DNA of 64,000 nucleotides from Brevundimonas sp. Lineage in GTDB: Bacteria; Pseudomonadota; Alphaproteobacteria; Caulobacterales; Caulobacteraceae. The stretch's first letter is position 1, and every line of letters begins with the position of its first letter. The stretch spans positions 1 to 64,000 of the forward strand of contig NZ_JACESA010000002.1 of NCBI RefSeq assembly GCF_013912065.1, read 5' to 3'. Below are positions 1 through 8,291 of the stretch, piece by piece. The notes under the pieces were generated by a model that saw only the letters and a list, made by a program, of their open reading frames with translations, was not told where the DNA came from and did not search any database. The position numbers were made by a program, and so were the translations under genes.

Positions 1-135
1 GCCCTCGATCGGCTCGGTCGCCCGCCTGTCCATCACCACCCGGTCGCGCCGCCCTCGACCTGAATGGTCCAGGCCTCGGCCTCGTCGCGCGACCGGGTGG
101 TGATGGACAGGCGGGCGACCGAGCCGATCGAGGGC
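1..135. repeat. 49-bp fold-back inverted repeat at the window edge
   Basis: Bases 1-49 are the exact reverse complement of bases 87-135, separated by a 37-base spacer (50-86). The right arm is normal mutL coding sequence. The left arm reads mutL backwards and ends the frame at 33. A perfect inverted copy of coding DNA at the extreme end of a sequence is typical of a fold-back assembly or amplification chimera, not of a biological repeat. Confidence 0.85.
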
Positions 136-443
136 AGGGCCTCGCCCCGGAAGCCCAGGGTGTGGATGCGCAGCAGGTCCACGTCGCCGGCGTCGTCGGG
201 CTCAAGCTTGGACGTGGCGTGGCGCTCGACGGCCAGGGGCAGTTCGTCTTTCGGGATGCCCTTGCCGTCGTCGGCGATCAGGATGCGCGACAGGCCGCCG
301 CCGTCCGCCTGGATCTCGATATTGCGGCTCCCTGCGTCCAGGGCGTTTTCGACCAGTTCCTTGATGGCGCTGGCCGGCCGCTCGACCACCTCGCCGGCGG
401 CGATGCGATTGACGGTTTCGGGGGAGAGGCGACGAATGGGCAT
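33..443 (-). CDS. mutL: DNA mismatch repair protein MutL, N-terminal part only
   Basis: MutL is the GHKL-ATPase that links mismatch recognition by MutS to strand incision. The N-terminus carries the family signatures: the IAAGEV block near residue 14, the [13 protein letters not shown]-binding helix, the DDGKGI motif and the [12 protein letters not shown] lid segment. The start used is ATG at 443 (MPIRRLSPE), which fits the family; a TTG 12 bases upstream is possible but adds non-conserved residues. Genuine mutL extends from 443 down to about 50. The rest (49-33) is read through the fold-back copy and is artefactual, so the C-terminal three quarters are missing. It is preceded by the histidine kinase gene on the same strand. 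Confidence 0.9.
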   Translation of the reverse strand: MPIRRLSPETVNRIAAGEVVERPASAIKELVENALDAGSRNIEIQADGGGLSRILIADDGKGIPKDELPLAVERHATSKLEPDDAGDVDLLRIHTLGFRGEALPSIGSVARLSITTRSRDEAEAWTIQVEGGATGW

Positions 444-525
444 CAGACCCGGCAAGATAGGCGGCCGAAGGGATTCGCGCCACGCCGGTTGAAGGGGCGT
501 CAGGCCGATTGGTCAGGCGGACTGG

Positions 526-2346
526 TCAGGCATGGGCGTGAGCGGCGGCGGCCGTGTCCTGCAGAACGGCCTGGAGGGCGGCGATCTCGATCGGTTTGCG
601 CAGAACCCCGTCGGCGCCGGCCTCTCTGTAACGGGCCACGTCTTCGTCGAACACATTGGCGGTCAGCATATGGACCGGGGTGCGGGGCAGGCCGGACGCG
701 GCCTCGTCGGCGCGGATGAGGTTGACGGCCTCGACGCCGTCCATGACCGGCATCATCACGTCCATCAGAATCAGGTCGAACCGGGTCCGGCGCACGGCGG
801 CGACGGCTTCCTGTCCGTTCTCGACCAGCACCAGGTCGACGCCGAAGGGCTGCAGCAGAAGGGCGAGCAGTTTGCGGTTCGCCGGATGGTCCTCGGCGGC
901 CAGCACGCGAAGCGGCTCGCGCGGGGTCTGGGTTTGGGGCTGATCCTGGGTCTGGGACGAGGCCTTGGGGACAGCGAGCAGGGTCGCCCGCTCGGCCGTG
1001 AAACCGAACCAGAACAGGGCGCCCCCCGACGGGCTCGCGTCCGCTCCGACCTCGCCGCCCAGAGCCTGGGCGCTGGCGCGGCACAGGGCCAGACCCAGAC
1101 CCGAACCGCCGGCCGCGCGACCGGCGGCGAGCTGTTCGAACGGCTGGAAGACGCGTTCGCGCTGATCCTCGGGCACGCCCGGCCCCTGGTCGTGAACCTC
1201 GAACGCCAGGGAGACGCGACCGTCGGCGGCGGGCAGGGCGCGGGCCAGGATGCGGATGGTTCCGGCCGGGGTCAGTTTCAGCGCATTGGACAGATAGTTG
1301 ATCAGGATCTGTTCGACGCGGGCCTCGTCGGTCAGGACGATGAAGTCCTCGGCCGCGCCCTGGCGTTCGATCTCCAGCGTCAGGCCCAGCTCGTTCACGC
1401 GTGACCGCCAGACGCGGGCGATGGCGTCCAGCCGTTCGGCGAGATCGACGGGGGCGAGGTGGAGATCGACCTGGCCGGACTCGATCTTGGACAGGTCCAG
1501 CGCGCCGTTGAGCAGGCGCAGCAACATGCCGCCGGCGTCGGCCATGTCGTCGATGACGGCGGCCTCGGCCTTGGGACGGCGTCGGCCGCGCAGAACCTCG
1601 GTCAGACCCAGGATGACGTTCAGCGGGGTTCGGACCTCATGACTGATCATGGCCAGAAAACGGGACTTGGCCTTGTTGGCCCGTTCAGCGGCGGCGTGGT
1701 CGGTCTCGGCCTGGGCGAGGGCGGACTGAAGCTGGCGCGAGCGTTCGGTCAGGGCGACCATCAGTTCGACCGTCTCGCGGTCGCTGCGCCACTGACGCCA
1801 GGCCGCGCCGATGACGCCCAGCACGAACAGGCCGACGGCGAACTTCAACGCTGGCCCCGCCACAGGCTGGTTGGAAGCGATGATCAGGGCGGCGATCGAG
1901 GGGGGAATGACGGCGGCCGCGAAACTGCGTCGGCTGATATGGACCTGAAGCGCGCCGACCATCAGGTTTCCGGCCAGCAGCAGGCGGAGATAGTCCAGAT
2001 ATTGCGGTTCGGCCCGCCAGACCGCCAGGATGAACAGGGCGTTGTGCGAGGCCAGGGCCAGGGTGACGGCCTCGGTATAGAGGGTGAACCGGCGCTCGGC
2101 GCCCGGCGCCTCCGGACGGGCCCGCGCGGTCTGGACCACGCGCCAGAGCAGGGCGTAGAGGCCGAACTGAATGATCGCGAAATTGGCCGCCCAGCCCCAT
2201 CCGATCACCCAAAGCGCCACCAGCACGATGGCGGCTATGGTGGCCAGTCGTACGGGAAACATGTCCCGATAACGGTCGGCGTAGGCTCTCAGATAATCCG
2301 TACTATCGGCCACTTCGCCACGTTCCCCTGTCGCAAGCGTTGCCAT
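526..2346 (-). CDS. Membrane hybrid sensor histidine kinase with C-terminal receiver
   Basis: 606 residues. About five or six hydrophobic segments lie between residues 30 and 180 with no recognisable periplasmic loop, so the sensor is buried in the membrane. A short coiled coil follows (about 190-225), then a HisKA domain with the phospho-acceptor His236 in SHEVRTPLN, and a HATPase_c domain with an N-box (INYLSNALK), G1 (DQGPGVP) and G2 (GSGLGLAL). After a Gln/Thr/Pro-rich linker comes a receiver with AED, phospho-acceptor Asp529 (LILMDVMMP) and Lys584. The chemistry is therefore His-to-Asp phosphorelay within one chain; the output partner is unknown. No response regulator or phosphotransferase gene is adjacent. 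ATG at 2346 is the first in-frame start. Confidence 0.88.
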   Translation of the reverse strand: MATLATGERGEVADSTDYLRAYADRYRDMFPVRLATIAAIVLVALWVIGWGWAANFAIIQFGLYALLWRVVQTARARPEAPGAERRFTLYTEAVTLALASHNALFILAVWRAEPQYLDYLRLLLAGNLMVGALQVHISRRSFAAAVIPPSIAALIIASNQPVAGPALKFAVGLFVLGVIGAAWRQWRSDRETVELMVALTERSRQLQSALAQAETDHAAAERANKAKSRFLAMISHEVRTPLNVILGLTEVLRGRRRPKAEAAVIDDMADAGGMLLRLLNGALDLSKIESGQVDLHLAPVDLAERLDAIARVWRSRVNELGLTLEIERQGAAEDFIVLTDEARVEQILINYLSNALKLTPAGTIRILARALPAADGRVSLAFEVHDQGPGVPEDQRERVFQPFEQLAAGRAAGGSGLGLALCRASAQALGGEVGADASPSGGALFWFGFTAERATLLAVPKASSQTQDQPQTQTPREPLRVLAAEDHPANRKLLALLLQPFGVDLVLVENGQEAVAAVRRTRFDLILMDVMMPVMDGVEAVNLIRADEAASGLPRTPVHMLTANVFDEDVARYREAGADGVLRKPIEIAALQAVLQDTAAAAHAHA

Positions 2347-2385
2347 AAGGGACGGAGCTTAATGAGGCCTCAACCGGAGGACGTC

Positions 2386-3390
2386 CTAACCCACTTTCAC
2401 CCGAGTGGCCGCCTCCGGCAGGTCCTCGCCAAAGGCGCGCTGGTAGAATTCCGCGATGGTGGGGCGTTCCAGTTCGTCGCACTTGTTCAGGAAGGTCAGG
2501 CGGAAGCTGAGGGCGACGTCGCCGCCGAAGATGATGGCGTTCTGGGCCCAGGTGATGACGGTGCGGGGCGACATGACGGTGGAGATGTCGCCGTTCATGA
2601 AGGCGTTGCGGGTCATGTCGGCGACGCGGACCATGGCGGCGATGCGGCGGCGGCCCTCGGCGTCGGACCATTCGGGCACCTTGGCGGCGACGATCTCGGC
2701 CTCGACGTCGTGGTCGAGGTAGTTCAGCGTCGTGACGATGTTCCAGCGGTCCAACTGGGCCTGATTGATCTGTTGCGCGCCGTGATACAGGCCCGTGGTG
2801 TCGCCCAGGCCGATGGTGTTGGTCGTGGCGAACAGACGGAAATAGCGGTTCGGGCGGATGACGCGGTTCTGGTCCAGCAGGGTCAGGCGGCCTTGCGCCT
2901 CCAGCACGCGCTGGATCACGAACATGACGTCGGGACGGCCGGCGTCGTATTCGTCGAACACCAGGGCGACCGGGCGTTGCAGCGACCAGGGCAGGATGCC
3001 CTCGCGGAATTCTGTGATCTGTTTGCCGTCTTTCAGGACGATGGCGTCCTTGCCGACCAGGTCGATCCGGCTGACGTGGCTGTCCAGGTTGACGCGCACC
3101 AGGGGCCAGTTCAGGCGGGCGGCGACCTGTTCGATATGGGTCGACTTGCCGGTGCCGTGATAGCCCTGGACCATGACGCGGCGGTCGAAGGCGAAGCCGG
3201 CGCAGATGGCGATGGTCGTCTGCGGATCGAAACGATAGGCCGTGTCGATCTCGGGCACATGGCTGTCGCGCTCGGCGAAACAGGGCACGGTCATGTCGCT
3301 GTCCACGCCGAAGGCCTCGCGCAGGGTCACGCGGCGGGCGGGTTCGAGCGTCAGCAGGGGATCGGGGGAGGCGTCGAGCGGAGAGGTCAT
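2386..3390 (-). CDS. cobS: Cobaltochelatase subunit CobS (AAA+ ATPase)
   Basis: CobS forms the AAA+ ring that, with CobT, drives ATP-dependent cobalt insertion by CobN in aerobic cobalamin synthesis. The 334-residue product has a Walker A motif (GYHGTGKST, about residues 76-84), Walker B ([10 protein letters not shown]) and a sensor-like TTNTIG segment; length and sequence fit alphaproteobacterial CobS. The start is ATG 3390 ([10 protein letters not shown]); an ATG at 3417 would add nine unlikely residues. CobT and CobN are not in the window. No cobalamin riboswitch is visible upstream, where ohr ends 58 bases away on the same strand. Confidence 0.92.
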   Translation of the reverse strand: MTSPLDASPDPLLTLEPARRVTLREAFGVDSDMTVPCFAERDSHVPEIDTAYRFDPQTTIAICAGFAFDRRVMVQGYHGTGKSTHIEQVAARLNWPLVRVNLDSHVSRIDLVGKDAIVLKDGKQITEFREGILPWSLQRPVALVFDEYDAGRPDVMFVIQRVLEAQGRLTLLDQNRVIRPNRYFRLFATTNTIGLGDTTGLYHGAQQINQAQLDRWNIVTTLNYLDHDVEAEIVAAKVPEWSDAEGRRRIAAMVRVADMTRNAFMNGDISTVMSPRTVITWAQNAIIFGGDVALSFRLTFLNKCDELERPTIAEFYQRAFGEDLPEAATRVKVG

Positions 3391-3417
3391 GCCCCCATCT
3401 AGAGGCGCCGCGCGCAT

Positions 3418-3447
3418 GGCTCAACACACGCGCGGCTCAACACACGC
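3418..3447. repeat. Short tandem repeat, 16-base period
   Basis: GGCTCAACACACGC occurs at 3418-3431 and again at 3434-3447, directly after the ohr stop codon and before cobS. Two copies only; probably replication slippage. Confidence 0.6.
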
Positions 3448-3876
3448 TTATTTCGCCGCCAGTCTCACGTCGACATTGCCGCGGGTGGCGTTGGAATAGG
3501 GGCAGACCTGGTGCGCCTGGGCGATCAGATCGTCGATCACCGCCTGGTCCAGACCGTGGTCGGTGACGGTCAGGTCGATATCGAGGTTGAAACCCTCGCC
3601 CAGCGTGTTCTTGCCGAAGCCGACCCCGGCCGTGATCCTGGTGTCGGGACCGACCGGCGTGCCGGCCTTGCCGCTGACCAGGCGAAGCGCGCCGAGGTAG
3701 CAGGCGGCGTAGCCGGTGGCGAACAGCTGTTCGGGATTGGTGCCGTCGCCGCCCTTGCCGCCCATTTCCTTGGGGGTGGAGAGTTTGACGTCGATCTTAC
3801 CGTCGTCGGTGGCCGAGCGGCCGTCTTCGCGGCCGCCGCCGGACGCAGTGGCCTGGGCGCGATACAGAACTTCCAT
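3448..3876 (-). CDS. ohr: Organic hydroperoxide resistance protein (OsmC/Ohr family)
   Basis: 142 residues. Ohr reduces organic and lipid hydroperoxides with a redox-active cysteine pair. Both are present: peroxidatic Cys59 in NPEQLFATGYAACYLGAL and resolving Cys125 in VCPYSNATRGN. The two motifs and the length indicate Ohr rather than OsmC. The start is ATG 3876, behind a good ribosome site (CAGGAG, 6 bases away). An open frame continues upstream to 4068 but crosses the divergent pbp1A promoter region, so it is rejected. No OhrR regulator gene is adjacent. Confidence 0.9.
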   Translation of the reverse strand: MEVLYRAQATASGGGREDGRSATDDGKIDVKLSTPKEMGGKGGDGTNPEQLFATGYAACYLGALRLVSGKAGTPVGPDTRITAGVGFGKNTLGEGFNLDIDLTVTDHGLDQAVIDDLIAQAHQVCPYSNATRGNVDVRLAAK

Positions 3877-4012
3877 GGTGGGCTCCTGGGGTTGAGAAGA
3901 CGGATATGGGGCTTCAACGGGAGACGGCGAGGGGGCGTTGCATCCTCGCCCTAGCCTTAGGGGGGCGACGCGGGCTAAAGCACCCTTTCGGGGCGTGTCG
4001 TCGGAGTAAGCA

Positions 4013-6424
4013 GTGAAGATTGCCGAACGCTGGTTCGTGTGGGCGGGCATGGTTCTGCTGGGTGGCATCGCCCTGGCGGGGTTGGTGGTCGCCGTCTATG
4101 CGGCGTGGCTGTTTCACGACCTGCCCGACGCCTCGGAGTTGGCCGATTACCGGCCGCCGACGGCGACGCGGGTCTATGCCGGCGACGGCACCCTGATCGG
4201 CGAATTCTCCGACGAGCGCCGCATCTACGTCTCCTACGATCAGATTCCGCTGACGGTGGTGCAGGCCTTCCTGGCCGCAGAAGACCGCAACTTCTTCCAG
4301 CACGGCGGCATAGACGTGGGCGGCATCGGCCGGGCCTCGATCAAGAACGTGGTCAATCTGGCCCAGGGGCGCAGGCTGGAGGGCGGTTCGACCATCACCC
4401 AGCAGGTGGCCAAGAACGTCCTGCTGACCAACGAATCGAGCCTGAACCGCAAGCTGAAGGAAGCCATCCTGGCCAATCGCCTGGAGGCGACCCTGTCCAA
4501 GGAGCAGATCCTCAACCTGTATCTGAACGAGATATTCCTGGGCTATCGCTCGTTCGGGATCGCCTCGGCCGCCTATAATTATTTCGGCAAGTCCCTGGCC
4601 CAGCTGACGCCGGACGAGGCGGCCTTCCTGGCGTCCCTGCCCAAGGGTCCGAACAACTATCACCCCAAACGTCATCCGGGCGCGGCCAAGGGCCGGCGGG
4701 ACTGGGTGCTGGGCGAGATGGAGCAGAGCGGCTGGCTGACCGAGGCTCAACTGGTCGAGGCGCGCGCCCGGCCGTTGAATACGCGCGATGCGCCCCAGCG
4801 GTCGGACTACAAGGACGCCGACTTCTTCGTGGAGGAGGCGCGGCGTCAGGCGGCGGCCAATCCCGATTTCGGCGCCCAGTTGCGCGCCGGCGGCTTCTAC
4901 ATGCGCACGACCCTGGATCCGACCCTTCAGACGGCCGCGCGCCAGGCCCTGATGCAGGGGCTCGAGAACTACGACCGTCGCCACGGCTGGCGCGGCGGCT
5001 GGGGCACGACCGATTTCGCCGACGGCTGGCAGGCCGCGGCCCTGAAGGAACAGGCCCCGCCCGAACGTCGCACCTGGCAGGCCGCCGCCATCGAGAGCGT
5101 CAGCGGGAACAATGTCCGCGTTCGCACCGCCAAGGACGACGAGACCGGAACCCTGATCGCGGCCGACGCCGCCTGGGCCAACGCCAACCGGCAACTGCGC
5201 CGGGGCGAGCTGATCTTCGTCGAGAAGAAGGACGGGCAGTTCGCCCTGAAACAGGTTCCGCGCGTCAACGGCGCTCTGGTGGCGGTCGAGCCCCAGTCGG
5301 GCCGTGTGCTGGCGATGGTCGGCGGCTATTCCTACGCCCTGTCCAGCTTCAATCGGGCGACCCAGGCGCGACGTCAGCCGGGCTCGGCCTTCAAGCCCTT
5401 CGTCTATGCGACCGCGCTGGAAGGCGATTTCACGCCCGCCTCGATCGTTCTGGACGCGCCGATCAGCTTCGCCGGCGGGGCCAATGGCCAGCGCTGGACG
5501 CCCGAGAACTACAGCCGTCAGTATTACGGCCCCCAGACGCTGCGGCGGGGCCTGGAGCTGTCGCGCAATGTCATGACCGTGCGGCTGGCCCAGTCGGTCG
5601 GGATGAAGAAGATCGTGGATCAGGCCGACAGGATGGGCATTCCCGGCCTGACGCCGAACCTGTCTGTGTCGCTGGGGGCCGGCGAGGTTACGCCGCTGGA
5701 GATCACGGCCGCCTATTCCGCCTTCGCCAACGGCGGCCGGCGGGTCACGCCCTATCTGATCGATTATGTCCAGGACCGGGACGGCAAGACCATTTTCCGC
5801 GCCGACACCCGCAACTGCCGCGAATGCGGCCGGGGCTTCTCGGGCCAGGAATCGCCGCGCCTGCAGCCGCGCGGAACCCAGGTCATCGACCCGATCACCG
5901 CCTATCAGATGAGTTCGATGCTGGAGGGCGTGGTTCAGCGCGGCACCGCCGCCAGCGCGCGCGGCCTGGGGCGCTGGGTCGGCGGCAAGACCGGCACGAC
6001 CAATGAATATCGCTCGGCCTGGTTCGTCGGCTTCACCACGGACATCGTGGTGGGGGTCTTCGTCGGTTTCGACGACAACCGGTCCCTGGGGTCCGGCGAG
6101 GCTGGGGCCTCGGCCGCTGTGCCGGTCTTCACCGAGTTCATGCAGACGGCGCTGAAGGAAAGGCCGGCCCGGCCGTTCGTCCGGCCCAAGAACGCCGTCT
6201 TCCGCACCGTGAACGGCATAGAGGAAGCCTTCCGTCCGGGCACCGAACGCCAGGCGCCGGCGCCAGTCCAGGCGCCGACCCAGCCGGTCGGGCCGCAGAA
6301 CTATTACGAGGTGATCCGTCGCGAGCAGGAGGCCGCCGCCGCCGCAACGGGCGCTCCGCCGCCGGTCGCGGCGCCCCCGCCGCCGAAGAAGGCGCCCGCC
6401 GAGGACTTGAGCGGACTGTACTGA
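4013..6424 (+). CDS. mrcA: Penicillin-binding protein 1A (bifunctional glycosyltransferase/transpeptidase)
   Basis: 803 residues. It polymerises lipid II and cross-links peptidoglycan in the periplasm. One membrane anchor lies at about residues 9-34. The GT51 domain follows, with catalytic Glu90 in AAEDRNFF, GGSTITQQ (about 124-131) and the LSKEQILNLYLNEIFLG helix. The transpeptidase domain has Ser458-x-x-Lys461 (GSAFK), an SRN motif (SxN) and Lys659 in KTGTT. The C-terminus is Pro/Ala-rich and low complexity. The start is GTG 4013 with GGAG eight bases upstream. It is divergent from ohr and ends in a strong terminator. Confidence 0.94.
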   Translation: MKIAERWFVWAGMVLLGGIALAGLVVAVYAAWLFHDLPDASELADYRPPTATRVYAGDGTLIGEFSDERRIYVSYDQIPLTVVQAFLAAEDRNFFQHGGIDVGGIGRASIKNVVNLAQGRRLEGGSTITQQVAKNVLLTNESSLNRKLKEAILANRLEATLSKEQILNLYLNEIFLGYRSFGIASAAYNYFGKSLAQLTPDEAAFLASLPKGPNNYHPKRHPGAAKGRRDWVLGEMEQSGWLTEAQLVEARARPLNTRDAPQRSDYKDADFFVEEARRQAAANPDFGAQLRAGGFYMRTTLDPTLQTAARQALMQGLENYDRRHGWRGGWGTTDFADGWQAAALKEQAPPERRTWQAAAIESVSGNNVRVRTAKDDETGTLIAADAAWANANRQLRRGELIFVEKKDGQFALKQVPRVNGALVAVEPQSGRVLAMVGGYSYALSSFNRATQARRQPGSAFKPFVYATALEGDFTPASIVLDAPISFAGGANGQRWTPENYSRQYYGPQTLRRGLELSRNVMTVRLAQSVGMKKIVDQADRMGIPGLTPNLSVSLGAGEVTPLEITAAYSAFANGGRRVTPYLIDYVQDRDGKTIFRADTRNCRECGRGFSGQESPRLQPRGTQVIDPITAYQMSSMLEGVVQRGTAASARGLGRWVGGKTGTTNEYRSAWFVGFTTDIVVGVFVGFDDNRSLGSGEAGASAAVPVFTEFMQTALKERPARPFVRPKNAVFRTVNGIEEAFRPGTERQAPAPVQAPTQPVGPQNYYEVIRREQEAAAAATGAPPPVAAPPPPKKAPAEDLSGLY

Positions 6425-6444
6425 GGCTCTAGGTAGGCCCATCG

Positions 6445-6475
6445 AACGGCGCGTCCTCGTGGCGCGCCGTTTTCC
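6445..6475 (+). terminator. Rho-independent terminator after mrcA
   Basis: Nine-base stem AACGGCGCG (6445-6453) pairs with CGCGCCGTT (6463-6471), 9-base loop, followed by TTTTCCTTT. It separates mrcA from prfB. Confidence 0.75.
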
Positions 6476-6545
6476 TTTCAATCCGCCCTATCGCGCGGCC
6501 CGCGGGCCGCGCTGCTTGAGGGCTTTTCTGTCGCTGGAGATTGCG

Positions 6546-7668
6546 ATGAGACCGGATGTCGAGGCCATGAAGGCCGACATCGAGCAGAGCGTCGCTCTGC
6601 TCAGGAGGCGTCTTTGACTGGGATGTCGCTCTAAGAAAGCTCGATGAGCTGAACGCGCGGGTCGAGGACCCGACCCTGTGGGACAGGCCCGACGAGGCCC
6701 AGGCCGTCAGCCGCGATCGCTCGCGCCTGGAAGCCCAGATCAATTCCGTCAAGGCGATGGAGCAGGACCTCGAGGACGGGGTGATGCTGGCCGAGATGGC
6801 GGACGAGGAAGGCGACGAGGGCGCGCTGGAGGATGCGCGCGTCTCGCTACGGGGCATCAAGGATCGGGCGGCCCGGGCCGAGCTGGAGGCCCTGCTGTCC
6901 GGCGAGGCCGACGGCAACGACGCCTATCTGGAAGTCAACTCCGGCGCCGGCGGCACCGAGTCCAACGACTGGGCCGGCATGCTGTTGCGGATGTATTCGC
7001 GCTGGGCCAAGGCCCACGGGTACGAGGTCACGATCGAGGCCCACGAAGAGGGCGAGCAGGCGGGGGTCAAGTCCGCCACCATCCTGATCTCGGGTCCCAA
7101 CGCCTATGGCTGGCTGAAGTCGGAATCGGGCGTGCACCGGCTGGTGCGCATCAGTCCGTATGACGCGGCCGCCAAGCGGCACACCTCCTTCGCCTCCATC
7201 GGCGTCTCGCCCGTCGTCGACGACGCCATCGAGATCGACATCAATCCGTCGGACGTGCGGACCGACACCTATCGCGCCTCGGGCGCGGGCGGTCAGCACA
7301 TCAACAAGACCGACTCGGCCGTGCGCCTGACCCACGTCCCGACCAACACCGTGGTGGCCTGTCAGGCCGGCCGGTCGCAGCACCAGAACCGCGAACAGGC
7401 GTGGAAGATGCTGCGGGCGCGGCTGTACGAGCTGGAACTGCAGAAGCGCGAGGCCGTGGCTCAGGCCCTGGCCGACGCCAAGACCGACATCGGCTGGGGA
7501 CACCAGATCCGATCCTATGTGCTGCAGCCGTATCAGATGGTGAAGGACCTGCGGACCGAGGTCGAGACCTCGGATACGCAAGGGGTGCTGGACGGCGATC
7601 TGGACGCCTTCATGGGCGCGGCCCTGGCGGCGCGGGTCGGCGAGACGCGCGGATCGAGCGCGGCGTAA
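6546..7668 (+). CDS. prfB: Peptide chain release factor 2, expressed by programmed +1 frameshift
   Basis: RF2 recognises UGA and UAA and triggers peptide release. The gene starts at ATG 6546; 23 codons later the frame meets TGA (6615-6617). The site is classical: internal Shine-Dalgarno AGGAGG (6603-6608), three bases, then CTT TGA C. A +1 slip at CTT (6612-6614) resumes at GAC 6616 and gives a 373-residue protein (MRPDVEAMK...[17 protein letters not shown]). The GGQ peptidyl-hydrolysis motif is at about 248-250, and the stop-recognition tripeptide is SPY in [15 protein letters not shown]. Because the frame changes, simple gene calls would start it wrongly at ATG 6757. Confidence 0.95.
6603..6618 (+). 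promoter_or_regulatory. Programmed +1 frameshift site of prfB
   Basis: AGGAGG, then CGT, then the slippery CTT followed by in-frame TGA and C. Spacing from the Shine-Dalgarno to the CTT matches the known E. coli arrangement. Low RF2 stalls the ribosome at UGA and favours slippage, so RF2 autoregulates. Confidence 0.95.
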
Positions 7669-7682
7669 AGTTCAGGGAGCAA

Positions 7683-7710
7683 CCCTCTCCGCCACGAACG
7701 GCGGAGAGGG
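7683..7710. terminator. Hairpin between convergent prfB and bactofilin genes
   Basis: Perfect 11-bp stem: CCCTCTCCGCC (7683-7693) pairs with GGCGGAGAGGG (7700-7710), loop ACGAAC. No T-tract follows in either direction, so it may be a weak bidirectional terminator or an RNA-stabilising structure. Confidence 0.5.
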
Positions 7711-7724
7711 GCTTCGGTTCTGGA

Positions 7725-8291
7725 TCAGGCGTTGGGCTTGGCGGCGACGAGGTCTGGCTTGGCCTCGGTTTCGGGCTTGGGCGCAGGCGCGGGAGCCGGC
7801 TGCGGCGCGACCGGAGCCACGGCGGCGGGCGCCGGGGTCTGGCGCTGGCCCTGGGCGACACGGCCCTGGAAGAAGGCGCCGACATCGATCGACAGCTGTT
7901 CGGCGGTGATGTCGCCGTCGACATAGGCGGTCGCGACCAGCTTGACCTGCTTGCCGAGAACGCCGCCGACGACACGGCCGCGGACCTCGATGAAGTCCGC
8001 CTGGACATTGCCTTCCACGGCGCCGGTCTCGCCGACGATCAGGCGGCCGACGCGGACGTCGCCCTTCACCTGGCCGTCGATCTGCAGGTCGCCGTCGCCG
8101 CTGACATTGCCTTCGAACACTAGGTCCGACGACAGGGTCGACAGGCCGCGGCCGGTCGGCACAGGCGAGGAGGTCGGCGCGGGGGCGCCGGCGCGCGGGG
8201 GAGACGGCATGTCCGGCAGCGGCGGGATCACCGGCGCGGACGGGCGGTTCGAAGGCGCGGGGGGCGGGGTTTTGCTAATCTTGTTGAACAA
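7725..8291 (-). CDS. Bactofilin (polymer-forming cytoskeletal protein)
   Basis: 188 residues. Bactofilins self-assemble into membrane-associated filaments that place cell-wall enzymes. A Pro-rich N-terminal tail (about residues 8-48) leads to the beta-helical core (about 50-145, with repeating short Gly/Val turns such as FEGNVSGDGDLQIDGQVKG and GAVEGNVQADFIEVRGRV). A Pro/Ala-rich C-terminal tail follows. In Caulobacter BacA/BacB recruit wall synthesis to the stalk. The gene overlaps the upstream M23 peptidase by 17 bases, so the two are translationally linked and probably act together. Confidence 0.92.
   Translation of the reverse strand: MFNKISKTPPPAPSNRPSAPVIPPLPDMPSPPRAGAPAPTSSPVPTGRGLSTLSSDLVFEGNVSGDGDLQIDGQVKGDVRVGRLIVGETGAVEGNVQADFIEVRGRVVGGVLGKQVKLVATAYVDGDITAEQLSIDVGAFFQGRVAQGQRQTPAPAAVAPVAPQPAPAPAPKPETEAKPDLVAAKPNA

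Noticed and set aside
3391-3447. Cobalamin riboswitch before cobS
   Set aside because: Only 57 bases separate ohr and cobS, occupied by a short tandem repeat; no B12-box.
1459-6481. Very long open frames antisense to the histidine kinase, cobS and mrcA
   Set aside because: High G+C removes stop codons from the other frames. These frames are Arg/Gly/Pro-rich, show no domain, and lie wholly opposite genes with strong motifs.
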